A program made the position numbers and the translations under genes. From Zizania palustris (lineage: Eukaryota > Streptophyta > Magnoliopsida > Poales > Poaceae): a stretch of 64,000 nucleotides of DNA. Positions 45,609 to 55,710 of this stretch are shown here, piece by piece. The stretch covers positions 102,449,332 through 102,513,331 of the forward strand of contig JAAALK010000079.1 of assembly GCA_019279435.1 (NCBI GenBank). The letters are read 5' to 3'. Positions within the stretch are counted from its first letter, which is position 1, and every line of letters begins with the position of its first letter. The notes beneath the pieces are model-generated. The model had not been told where the DNA came from and did no database searches. It saw nothing but the letters and a program-made list of their open reading frames with translations.

Positions 45609-45818
45609 AAGGGACCTTCAAACTCTCGGAATTAGACCCGAGCTTCACCCACAGGAAAGGGCCAATGGAAAATTTTTCCTTCCGGCTGCTAGCTATAACC
45701 TCACAATTGACGAGAAAAGATCAATCTGCAGGTGTCTACATGGAATTAGAGTTCCAATAGGATTCTCAACGAATATAAAGAATATTGTCTCCGTAGCAGA
45801 TTTGAGGATGAGCGGCTA
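45609..45818 (+). repeat. transposase segment duplicated from 38060-38269 (right copy)
   Basis: Same 210 bp as left of G2. This copy runs uninterrupted through the GGCTA insertion point into the rest of the transposase, so it represents the empty site. Confidence 0.9.
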
Positions 45819-47115
45819 CAATACTCATGATTTTCATGTTATGCTTGGGCTATTCCTCGCCATCGCAGTAAGAGGAGTCAAACATTCATTTCTGAAGATG
45901 GTGATAACACGCATGTGTCACTTCTTCAATGTCATATCAAAGAAGGTGATCGACACTGAAGAGTTAAATGAATTACGTAAACAAATGAGGGAGACTATGT
46001 GTCAGCTTGGGATGTGCTTTCCTCCTTCATATTTTGATATTATGGAGCACTATATGATACATATAGCAGACCAAATCTTTGTTCTCGGTCCAACATACCT
46101 GCACAATATGTATGCGTACGAGCGTCTAATGGTTATCTTCAAGGGTTACGTACGAAATCATGCTTATCCAGAGGGTTCCATGATAGAGGGCTACACGACT
46201 GAGGAAGTCATTGAGTGCTACGCAGATTACATAAGAGATGGAAGACCAATAGGAGTTCCCGTGTCCCGGCACCATGGAAGACTCACCGGTAAAGGAACTA
46301 AAGGCAGGAAAATAATACGAGACAATAGTTATCAAACAATAAGAGAATCACATTACAGTGTAATGCATCAGTTGGCGATTATGAGACCATATGTTGAACA
46401 ACACCTGCAAGAGCTTCATGAAAAGAATGTAGATCACGATGAACAATGGATTATGAAAGAACACAAAATTTATTTTACATCATGGCTGAGGGATCTAAAC
46501 CTTTTGATTGGAGAAACCGACGAAGAGATGATGATAAATAAATTGTCTTACGGTCCATTGAGCATGGTTAAAACATGGCTAGCGTATGACATCAATGGTT
46601 TCACATTCTATACCAAAGCAAAGGATCAAAAGAGTCAGCGCCAAAATAGTGGTGTCAGAGGAGAAGCAGAAGATAGCACTGGACAAAAGAATGCTTACTA
46701 TGGATACATCGAAGAAATATGGGAACTTAACTACGGGAACTCTATAGAAATCCCTGTATTTAAGTGTCAGTGGGTCAGACATCCAGAAGTTGTGGAGGTG
46801 GATGATTACGGGTTTACGATAGTTGACCTTAATAAGGTGGCTTATAAAGATGACCCTTGGATACTCGCTCAATCCGTGGCACAAGTATTTTACATACTTG
46901 ATCCTAAAGATGAGAAAAAATACATCGTTGCTCCAGGAAAACAAAGAATTGTTGGAGTTGATGGAGTCGAAGACGAAGAAGAATACAATCAGTTTGATGA
47001 GGTGCCGTTTTTCGTTGACATATCAAGGATCAATGTGGTTGAAGCAAAACTGTCATTTGGCAGTGTGATTCCTTATCTACGCACCAATGGCGATGGAAAA
47101 TTAGCGCAAGGCTAG
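45819..47115 (+). pseudogene. TNP2-like CACTA transposase, C-terminal part
   Basis: An open frame continues from the empty-site copy (SGYNTHDFHVMLGLFLAIAV) with FPPSYFDIMEHYMIHIADQ and MYAYERLMVIFKGYVRNHA, typical of the DUF4218 part. It then has GPLSMVKTWLAYDINGFTF and a DUF4216-like end (WVRHPEVVEVDDYGFTIVDL). It ends with a TAG at 47113. This 437-residue segment itself has no stop; only the upstream part and the junction are broken. Confidence 0.92.
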
Positions 47116-47530
47116 ATCATTTATGTTTAGCGTGCGTATTTGTAAAATCAATTATGTAATTTATTGTTAAAACATTTTCAAGATCAAATGAGGATTTAAC
47201 TAAACATCAATAGAAAATTTATTAAACATTAATAGAAAATTTTTTAAAAATTTAATTTTTGGGGCCAACAGCAAGGTTCAAAACTCAAACCGCCTGCCGG
47301 CGACGAGGTTCGAACCTCGAACCACATGGCCCCAGCAAGTGAGCCCCGCGCACCACTTTGCTACTAAGTGTTTTCATGTCAATGTAGGAAGAGTATTATA
47401 TGCTATATATAATCCCTACCTCTATTAGTAGTGGCGGGCTGGATGACGTCAGCATGCCCGCCACTACTAAGGCAGAATGACGTCAGCATGCCCGCCACTG
47501 CTAATACACCTATATATACTTTCCACTCCC
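47116..47530 (+). repeat. internal tRNA-like unit plus CACTA subterminal-type module
   Basis: After 150 bp of AT-rich 3' flank comes a minus-strand tRNA-like unit (about 47275-47372). Then come two GTAGTGGCGGGC...GATGACGTCAGCATGCCCGCCACTACT modules (47413-47505) and TATA-like CTATATATAC at 47512-47521. It resembles the element's own left terminus, placed internally. Confidence 0.6.
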
Positions 47531-48535
47531 GCCGTCCGAAAACCTAGTTTCATTTTCTTAACCCTAAACTCCCGTGTCGCCCCCCTCCTCCCGTCGCCGC
47601 TGTCGACGTCCCGGAGCATGTCGCCGCTGCCCTCCGCGCGCTCGTCACCGCCTTCCTCGGAGCCCGTCTCGGCGCCGCCCGTCGCCGCCATCCAGTCAGT
47701 AAATGTTAGATAACCTATCTTTGGTCTTATTTTATTCGAGCTTAGGGTTAAAATGATTTCTAATTGTTATATTAATTTATGCGTGGTAATATAATTTAGT
47801 ATAATATTACTAGTAGAATGCACTATAACAATAATGTATTTTAATGTACTATAAAAATTTTTTAGAAAACAATTTCCACTATAATAATAATGTTTTTTAA
47901 TGTACTATAATATTACTAGCTTAGGGTTTTTTAATGTTATATCAGTGTGACAAAAAAATTGCAGATGGCTCCTCCTAAGATTGAACCAAACAGTGGATCC
48001 TCAGACTCTACATCAAGTGGCGTGTGTGAGGTTTGCAAATGCGGTAAACATAAGGTACATGATGGCATAGTTTGCAGTTGTTTGGCGAAGAAAGTGATTC
48101 TCATAATGGACTCCGACTCAGAGGATGACTCGTGATCGCCGCAACCAGATAGGGTAAGTGTTGGCAGACGGAAGAATGATGAGACAACCGGTGGTAGAGG
48201 GAAACATGCCGAGGCTAGCGGTGGAAAAGGGAAGCATGTAGAGCAATGCAGCAGCAAGAGGAGGAAGGAGGCAAGATCCTCTTTTTATGCAAATTTTATA
48301 TTTTTATCATCCAATTCAATCATTGATAATAAGTTGTTCTCACTATCACCGCCACGTGTATTTTCTTGTTCAGGAACATGGAGAGCAGTTCAGACTGCCT
48401 GATGATGCCAAGTTGGTTGAGGATTGGCAAGTTGAGGCTTTTAATCTGTTTAACCAGAAATAGGTTGGGTTTGTGCCGAGGAAGAAGAAGAAGCTCCAAA
48501 CCATATCTTTCTTTTGGGTTTGACCAGTAGTGTGT
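47531..48535 (+). other. possible small spliced gene inside the CACTA, product unknown
   Basis: A GC-rich leader (CCGTCCGAAAACCTAGTTTCAT) near 47530 is followed by a Ser/Pro-rich frame to 47700 with a donor-like end. Then ATTGCAG|ATG at about 47965 opens MAPPKIEPNSGSS with a Cys cluster, CEVCKCGKHKVHDG, and a TGA at 48133. A later piece after TTGTTCAG at 48372 reads LPDDAKLVEDWQVEAFNLFNQK, then TAG. I do not recognise a family. It may be the start of a duplicated or captured gene. Weak. Confidence 0.35.
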
Positions 48536-49028
48536 TTCGATGTGTAAGCTGGTTTCCCCAGCCTGGACTTGTGTTTGCTTACTTGCTTTCAAATAAACAT
48601 GATGTGTCAAGCGAGCCCCCGCACCACTGCGCTACAAAGTCTCGATCATATCGTAACAACATGTAATAAAAACACACTTAATGAAATAAAAACAGTAAAC
48701 TAAGGGAGAAAAATACCAATTTTGGCAATTAGAATATTGGTGTTGTATTTTTATTGTACAAAAAGTTTCAATTTCAAAGGAAGAATAAACTATAGATTTT
48801 GCTTTCAAACCTCAGTCATTTCTTCTCTAAACCCTAATGCATCCCCGGAGAATCTCATGTTTCTTAATGAAATAAAAAAGTAAAGTGAGGCAGAAAAATA
48901 CCAATTTTTTAAATTTGATAAGTTATGATGTATTTTTATTGTTAAAAAAATCAAGTTCAAACTAGAATTTAAACATGAATAAAAAGTCATGAAAATTAGA
49001 ATAGAAATGTAAAAAAATGTTTGGATGC

Positions 49029-49131
49029 TAGCAGCAAGGTTCGAACCTCAAACCGCCTGCAGGCAGCAAGGTTCGTACCTCGAACCGCTTGGCACCAAAG
49101 CAACCCCCGCACCACTGTGCTACAAAGTGTT
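49029..49131 (-). repeat. tRNA-like unit with two B-box motifs
   Basis: On the minus strand TAGCACAGTGG fits the pol III A box, and two GGTTCG(A/T)ACC B-box-like motifs follow about 43 and 75 nt later. There is no good cloverleaf. Its duplicate right of the gap is at about 51147-51250. Confidence 0.5.
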
Positions 49132-49445
49132 TCTCGACATGAGTGGCAACGTATGCTAGATAACCCCACCAGCGGCGGGCGGATTAGTAGTGGCGGGGAT
49201 GATGACGTCACCAGCCTGCCACTGCTATCCTTTTAGTAGTGGCGGTCGCATGATGTCATCGACCCGCCACCACTAAGTCGAGTGACGTACAATGAGGCAG
49301 AAAAATACCAACTTTTTAAATTTGATAAATTATGATGTATTTTTATTGTTAAAAAAAATCAAGTTCAACGAGGATTTAAACATCAATAAAAAAGTGCTGA
49401 AAATTTAAAAAAGTACAAAACAGAAAAAAATGTTAATTTGGCGCC

Positions 49446-49546
49446 AGCAGCAAGGTTTGAACCTCAAACCGCCTGTCGGCAGCAAGGTTCGAACCTCAAA
49501 CCGCATGGCACCAAAGAACCCCCCGCACCACTGCGCTACAAAGTAT
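49446..49546 (-). repeat. tRNA-like unit with two B-box motifs
   Basis: Same kind of unit as at 49029; A box TAGCGCAGTGG, B boxes GGTTCGAACC and GGTTCAAACC on the minus strand. Duplicate right of the gap at about 51561-51665. Confidence 0.5.
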
Positions 49547-49765
49547 TTCTCGGCTATTTGTGCAGTGTACGCTAGATAATCCCTACCTCTACGTGGACTT
49601 TTTTGCATTTAAATACCAATTTCTATTAATGAAAAATACCAATTTTGCAATTAGAATATTGGTGTTGTATTTTTATTGTACAAAAAGTTTCAAGTTCAAG
49701 GAAGAATCAACTATAGGTTTTGCTTTCAAACCTGAGTCATTTCATCTCTAAACCATAATTCATCC

Positions 49766-50765
49766 NNNNNNNNNNNNNNNNNNNNNNNNNNNNNNNNNNN
49801 NNNNNNNNNNNNNNNNNNNNNNNNNNNNNNNNNNNNNNNNNNNNNNNNNNNNNNNNNNNNNNNNNNNNNNNNNNNNNNNNNNNNNNNNNNNNNNNNNNNN
49901 NNNNNNNNNNNNNNNNNNNNNNNNNNNNNNNNNNNNNNNNNNNNNNNNNNNNNNNNNNNNNNNNNNNNNNNNNNNNNNNNNNNNNNNNNNNNNNNNNNNN
50001 NNNNNNNNNNNNNNNNNNNNNNNNNNNNNNNNNNNNNNNNNNNNNNNNNNNNNNNNNNNNNNNNNNNNNNNNNNNNNNNNNNNNNNNNNNNNNNNNNNNN
50101 NNNNNNNNNNNNNNNNNNNNNNNNNNNNNNNNNNNNNNNNNNNNNNNNNNNNNNNNNNNNNNNNNNNNNNNNNNNNNNNNNNNNNNNNNNNNNNNNNNNN
50201 NNNNNNNNNNNNNNNNNNNNNNNNNNNNNNNNNNNNNNNNNNNNNNNNNNNNNNNNNNNNNNNNNNNNNNNNNNNNNNNNNNNNNNNNNNNNNNNNNNNN
50301 NNNNNNNNNNNNNNNNNNNNNNNNNNNNNNNNNNNNNNNNNNNNNNNNNNNNNNNNNNNNNNNNNNNNNNNNNNNNNNNNNNNNNNNNNNNNNNNNNNNN
50401 NNNNNNNNNNNNNNNNNNNNNNNNNNNNNNNNNNNNNNNNNNNNNNNNNNNNNNNNNNNNNNNNNNNNNNNNNNNNNNNNNNNNNNNNNNNNNNNNNNNN
50501 NNNNNNNNNNNNNNNNNNNNNNNNNNNNNNNNNNNNNNNNNNNNNNNNNNNNNNNNNNNNNNNNNNNNNNNNNNNNNNNNNNNNNNNNNNNNNNNNNNNN
50601 NNNNNNNNNNNNNNNNNNNNNNNNNNNNNNNNNNNNNNNNNNNNNNNNNNNNNNNNNNNNNNNNNNNNNNNNNNNNNNNNNNNNNNNNNNNNNNNNNNNN
50701 NNNNNNNNNNNNNNNNNNNNNNNNNNNNNNNNNNNNNNNNNNNNNNNNNNNNNNNNNNNNNNNNN
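49766..50765. other. assembly gap (exactly 1000 N)
   Basis: A round-number gap, so a placeholder length. The ORFs crossing it are artefacts. Confidence 1.
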
Positions 50766-51886
50766 GATCATATCGTAACAACAGTAATAAAAACACACTT
50801 AATGAAATAAAAACAGTAAACTAAGGGAGAAAAATACCAATTTGGCAATTAGAATATTGGTGTTGTATTTTATTGTACAAAAAGTTTCAATTTCAAAGGA
50901 AGAATAAACTATAGATTTTGCTTTCAAACCTCAGTCATTTCTTCTCTAAACCCTAATGCATCCCCGAGAATCTCATGTTTCTTAATGAAAATAAAAAAAG
51001 TAAAGTGAGGCAGAAAAATACCAATTTTTTAATTTGATAAGTTATGATGTATTTTTATTGTTAAAAAAATCAAGTTCAAACTAGAATTTAAACATGAATA
51101 AAAAAGTCATGAAAATTAGAATAGAAATGTAAAAAAATGTTTGGATGCTAGCAGCAAGGTTCGAACCTCAAACCGCCTGCAGGCAGCAAGGTTCGTACCT
51201 CGAACCGCTTGGCACCAAAGCAACCCCCCGCACCACTGTGCTACAAAGTGTTTCTCGACATGAGTGGCAACGTATGCTAGATAACCCCACCAGCGGCGGG
51301 CGGATTAGTAGTGGCGGGGATGATGACGTCACCAGCCTGCCACTGCTATCCTTTTAGTAGTGGCGGTCGCATGATGTCATCGACCGCCACCACTAAGTCG
51401 AGTGACGTACAATGAGGCAGAAAAATACCAACTTTTTAAATTTGATAATTATGATGTATTTTTATTGTTAAAAAAAATCAAGTTCAACGAGGATTTAAAC
51501 ATCAATAAAAAAGTGCTGAAAATTTAAAAAAGTACAAAACAGAAAAAAATGTTAATTTGGCGCCAGCAGCAAGGTTTGAACCTCAAACCGCCTGTCGGCA
51601 GCAAGGTTCGAACCTCAAAACCGCATGGCACCAAAGAACCCCCCGCACCACTGCGCTACAAAGTATTTCTCGGCTATTTGTGCAGTGTACGCTAGATAAT
51701 CCCTACCTCTACGTGGACTTTTTTGCATTTAAATACCAATTTCTATTAATGAAAAATACCAATTTTTGCAATTAGAATATTGGTGTTGTATTTTTATTGT
51801 ACAAAAAGTTTCAAGTTCAAGGAAGAATCAACTATAGGTTTTGCTTTCAAACCTGAGTCATTTCATCTCTAAACCATAATTCATCC
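50766..51886 (+). repeat. 1121 bp copy right of the gap
   Basis: It starts at the first base after the Ns with GATCATATCGTAACAACA, the same sequence as 48645, and the copy ends where the left contig stopped (ATTCATCC). Probably the same locus read twice. Confidence 0.92.
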
Positions 51887-52585
51887 CCGCAGAATCTTAG
51901 GTTTCTTAACGCCCTACATGATTATTTTCTCGAAACAATTTTATTTTTTATGACAACATCTATGGATCGATCATATCATAACAACATGACAAATCTCATC
52001 TTTTTTTGACTTTATTTTATTTTTTGCGGATTACAAAACTATAAAAATACAAGTTGTCGATCGAGTGTTGTGGAAACCTACATTTGTTATGATGGTTTTA
52101 AATTTACTGGATAATAATAACTAATTATAGAGTCAAAACATGAATATGGTTTTTCTATAAATTTTGGTGAATTATTTCATGTCTTGTAGTTCAAATTGAA
52201 CTTATTTTGACTTTGATCATAAAAACACACTTAATGAAATAAAAACAGTAAACTAAGGGAGAAAAAGTAAAGTGAGGCAGAAAAATACCAATTTTTTAAA
52301 TTTGATAAGTTATGATGTATTTTATTATTAAAAAAATCAAGTTCAAACTAGATTTTGCTTTCAAACCTCAGTCATTTCTTCTCTAAACCCTAATGCATCC
52401 CCGGAGAATCTCATGTTTCTTAATGAAATAAAAAAAGTAAAGTGAGGCAGAAAAATACCAATTTTTTAAATTTGATAAGTTATGATGTATTTTTATTGTT
52501 AAAAAAATCAAGTTCAAACTAGAATTTAAACATGAATAAAAAAGTCATGAAAATTAGAATAGAAATGTAAAAAAATGTTTGGATG
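51887..52585. other. AT-rich internal sequence of the large CACTA
   Basis: No gene. From about 52217 it repeats parts of the 48670-49020 sequence (ACACACTTAATGAAATAAAAACAG, GTGAGGCAGAAAAATACC), so a genuine third partial copy of that unit exists. Confidence 0.6.
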
Positions 52586-52588
52586 CTA

Positions 52589-52690
52589 GCAGCAAGGTTC
52601 GAACCTCAAACCGCCTGCAGGCAGCAAGGTTCGAACCTCGAACCGCATGGCACCAAAGCAACCCCCGCACCACTGCGCTACAAAGTGTTT
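52589..52690 (-). repeat. tRNA-like unit with two B-box motifs
   Basis: A third tRNA-like unit, outside the duplicated contig ends and so real. A box TAGCGCAGTGG and two GGTTCGAACC B boxes on the minus strand. Confidence 0.5.
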
Positions 52691-52724
52691 CTCGACATTA
52701 ATGGCAACGTATGCTAGATAACCC

Positions 52725-53340
52725 CCGCCTCTCATAGTAGTGGCGGTCGGGTATGCTGACGTCACCAGCCCGCCACTGCTATTCCTTTTAGTAGTGGCAT
52801 CGAGCACCAGCGGCGGGCGGATTAGTAGTGGCGGGCTGGTGACGTCAACGTGCCCGCCACTACTATGAGAAAATAGCAGTGGCAGGCGGATGACGTCATC
52901 ATGCCCGCCACTGCTAATACAACTATATAAAAGTTTTTGCTCCCGCCGTCCGAAAACCTAGTTTCATTTCTAACTCCCATGCGCCGAACTCTGCCCATTG
53001 CCGCCGCTCCTGGAGCCCACGCCGCCTTCGGAGCCCGTCGTCGTCGTCCCCGAAGGCCGTCACCGCCAAACTCCGCACGTCGCTCCCAAAGCCCACGCCA
53101 CCCTCGGAGCCCGTCGCCACCGAACTCCGCCCGTCGCTCCTGGAGCCGTCGCCGCCATCCCCCGAAGCCCGTCGCCATCGTCCCGCAGCACGTGCCGCCA
53201 CCGTCCCTGGATCCCATCGCCTTCATCCCCGAGCCCACGCCGCCGTCCCGGATCCCGCACTACCGCCCTCCACACATCACCACCATCCGGAGCCCGTGTC
53301 GCCGCCCTCCACTCGTCGCCACCGTGCTGAAAAAAAGGTC
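52725..53340 (+). repeat. internal CACTA subterminal-type module with GC-rich leader
   Basis: GTAGTGGCGG...GATGACGTCA...CCCGCCACTGCTA repeats at 52735-52918, a TATA-like CTATATAAAAG at 52923-52933, then the same CCGTCCGAAAACCTAGTTTCAT leader as near 47530. A Pro/Ser/Arg-rich GC block with (GCCCGTCGCC)n follows. The long ORFs here on both strands are GC-driven and unsupported. Confidence 0.6.
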
Positions 53341-53860
53341 AGCTAGTGCCCTTTTTTACTGTTATGGCAGTGTTTACTGTTATCTGCTCGCCGCTGGCCG
53401 CCAGATCTGCTCGCCGCTGGCCGCGTGCTCCTGTTCCCCTTGCGCCGCCCGGCTGCCGGCCGCCTCGGCTTCCCCCGATCACCTCCGTTGTCTGCTTCCC
53501 CCTCCCCTGTGCTCCCTCGCTGCAGCAGGTAGCAGAAGGCACGGGCCACGGGCACACAACAGCTCGTTCTCTGCTTCCCCCTCTGCTCCCTCGCCGCAGC
53601 AGGCAGCAGCAGCAGGTAGAAGGGCATGGGCCGACGGGCGCAAGCAGAGAAGGCAGAGAAGGGCACGGTTGTGTGCTATGGACTTGTGTGAATTGCTATG
53701 GACTTGTGTGAATTGTGTGAAACTTTATTTTGCATGTGTGGTTGTGTGCTATGAAGTATGAACTATGAAGTATGCCCTCTGTTTGCTATGGACATGTGTG
53801 CTATGGATATGTTTGCTGAAATGCAAAGTGCTTACCTCTGTTTGCTGAATTTAATTGGTC
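53341..53860. other. GC-rich to TG-rich non-coding tract
   Basis: It continues the GC block to about 53650, then short repeats of CTATGGACTTGTGTGAATTG and GCTATGGA(C/T)ATGTGT to 53820. No gene is supported. Confidence 0.5.
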
Positions 53861-53864
53861 GCCT

Positions 53865-53940
53865 AGGCGATGCCTAGGCGCCCGCCTAGGCACCTAGGCG
53901 TCCAGTCGGCCCCCTGGCGACTGGTTTTGCCGAGGCGCCG
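53865..53940. repeat. CGCCTAGGCG palindrome cluster
   Basis: CGCCTAGGCG, GCCTAGGCGCC and CACCTAGGCG occur back to back, with GGCGACTGG spacers. Self-complementary and able to fold; origin unknown. Confidence 0.7.
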
Positions 53941-54129
53941 TGACAACCATGATTACATTTTTATTTGTATGGTGCTAAACACATAATTTTTGAAGATAGT
54001 GTTAATAACATTATTTTCCTAATAAAGTGTTAATTACATTATTATGAATTATGAGCACGCTTAGAGCTTATCCTCAAAATCAACTATAGATGCCGTGTTT
54101 GCATTCAATTATGCTGTGTTATTTATTTT

Positions 54130-54228
54130 CCTAATAAAGTGTTAAGTTTGGAGGAGCGTTGGGTGTTTTGAAAGGGCCAACTAATTCGAAAGAATTTTGT
54201 CGAGGCGCCTATTCACCCCCCCTCTAGT
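54130..54228 (+). repeat. Sirevirus LTR 3'-end fragment
   Basis: GTTGGGTGTTTTGAAAGGGCC...GCGCCTATTCACCCCCCCTCTAG matches the last part of the LTR at about 5518-5585. It is a small relic within the large CACTA. Confidence 0.75.
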
Positions 54229-54310
54229 TCTTGAGTGAAGTCTTCTATATCTAAGTTATGCCATGAGAAATATTGCATACCACATTACCACTTTTTTAGA
54301 ACAAATTTTA

Positions 54311-55620
54311 GAGGCCTATGATGCAAATAGTAATTAAGTTATCTCATGTATGTCATCAAGCCGTGCGACACATCCATTCCTGTCAACAACTTCTTCTTTC
54401 TCGTGTTGCTGACAGGGAATGGATGTGCTCACGGTTCCATGGCAGCCATGAACATGTTTGAAAAACAACAAAAAATATGCTGAGGTCTCAACAACACAAG
54501 AGAGAGAGAACAACACAATCTCCTAACTTGAGGATTAATATAGTAGCTTCAGAAGTAATAGCTGACTACTGTAGCCAAGTAGTCAGCTATTACTTCCGAA
54601 GCAACTATATTAATTCTCAAGTTAGGAGATTGTCATGTTCTCTCTCTCTAGTGTTGTTAAGACCTCAACATATTTTGTGTTGTTTTTCCCTCTAATGTTC
54701 CATGGCAACAAAATATGCTGAGGCCTCAACAACACTGTGATCAGTTTACTACTGTTATTACTTCTAAGGCTACTATACTAATCCTCAACATTAGATTCTG
54801 CAATTCCTTTTAGAGGCCTATGATGCAAATTGTGTTTGAGTTATCTCATGTATGTCATCAAGCCGTGTGACACGTCCATTCCCATCAACAGCTTCTTCTT
54901 TCTCGTGTTGCTGACAGGGAATGGATGTTCACACGTTTCCATGGCAGCCATGAACATTTTGAAAAACAACACAAAATATGCTGAGGCCTCAACAACACTG
55001 TGATCAGTTTACTACTGTTATTACTTCTAAGGCTACTATACTAATCCCCAAGTTCATCCGGCTGAAGGCCAACATTAGATTCTGCAATTCCTTTTAGAGG
55101 CCTATGATGCAAATTGTTATTGAGTTATCTCATGTATGTCATCAAGCCGTGGGACACATCCATTCCTGTCAACAACTTCTTCTTTCTCGTGTTGCTGACA
55201 GGGAATGGATGTGCTCACGGTTCCATGGCAGCCATGAACATATTTGAAAAGCAACACAAAATATGCTGAGGCCTAAACAACACTGTGATCAGTTTACTAC
55301 TGTTATTACTTCTAAGGCTACTATACTAATCCTCAAGTTCATCCGGATGAAGGCCAACATTAGATTCCGCAATTCCTTTTAGAGGCCTATGATGCAAATT
55401 GTTATTGAGTTATCTTATGTATGTCATCAAGCCATGTGAGACATCCATTCCCGTCAACAGCTTCTTCTTTCTCGTGTTGCTGACAGGGAATGGATGTGCT
55501 CATGGTTCCATGGCAGCCATGAACATTTTGAAAAACAACACAAAATATGCTGAGGCCTCAACAACACTGTGATCAGTTTACTACTATTATTACTTATAAG
55601 GCTACTATGATTAATATAGT
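54311..55620 (+). repeat. 284-285 bp tandem array, four units
   Basis: Units begin GAGGCCTATGATGCAAA at 54311, 54813, 55097 and 55382. The first unit is longer because it holds a 190 bp palindrome. Each unit contains an inverted repeat, ACATCCATTCC...GGGAATGGATGT, around a C/T-rich loop. Non-coding, upstream of CACTA gene 2. Confidence 0.88.
54479..54669. repeat. 190 bp near-perfect palindrome
   Basis: The left arm starts TGCTGAGGTCTCAACAAC and the right arm ends GTTGTTAAGACCTCAACA. The inner arms GTAATAGCTGACTACT / AGTAGTCAGCTATTAC surround a loop of about seven bases near 54575. Arms of about 90 nt with few mismatches. It could be a small fold-back element or a hairpin RNA source. Confidence 0.85.
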
Positions 55621-55710
55621 GGCTTCGGAAGTAATAGCCTCTTAACTATGAAAATATGACAGCAGACCTTTTTTGCATAACAAAAATTCTGATACATTAG
55701 CCTCTTAACT

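Larger units (their letters stand above)
48645..49765 (+). repeat. 1121 bp copy left of the gap
   Basis: Near identical to 50766-51886 and ends exactly at the first N. Differences are mostly one-base indels in homopolymers, for example AATTTTGG against AATTTGG and CCCCGG against CCCCG. Confidence 0.92.

Noticed and set aside
49726..50798. Two long minus-strand ORFs of about 355 residues
   Set aside because: They consist almost entirely of undetermined residues from the 1000-N gap.
52822..53761. Long ORFs on both strands rich in Pro, Arg, Gly and Ser (up to 274 residues)
   Set aside because: Driven by GC content in a leader-like block; overlapping frames on both strands are equally open and none shows a domain.
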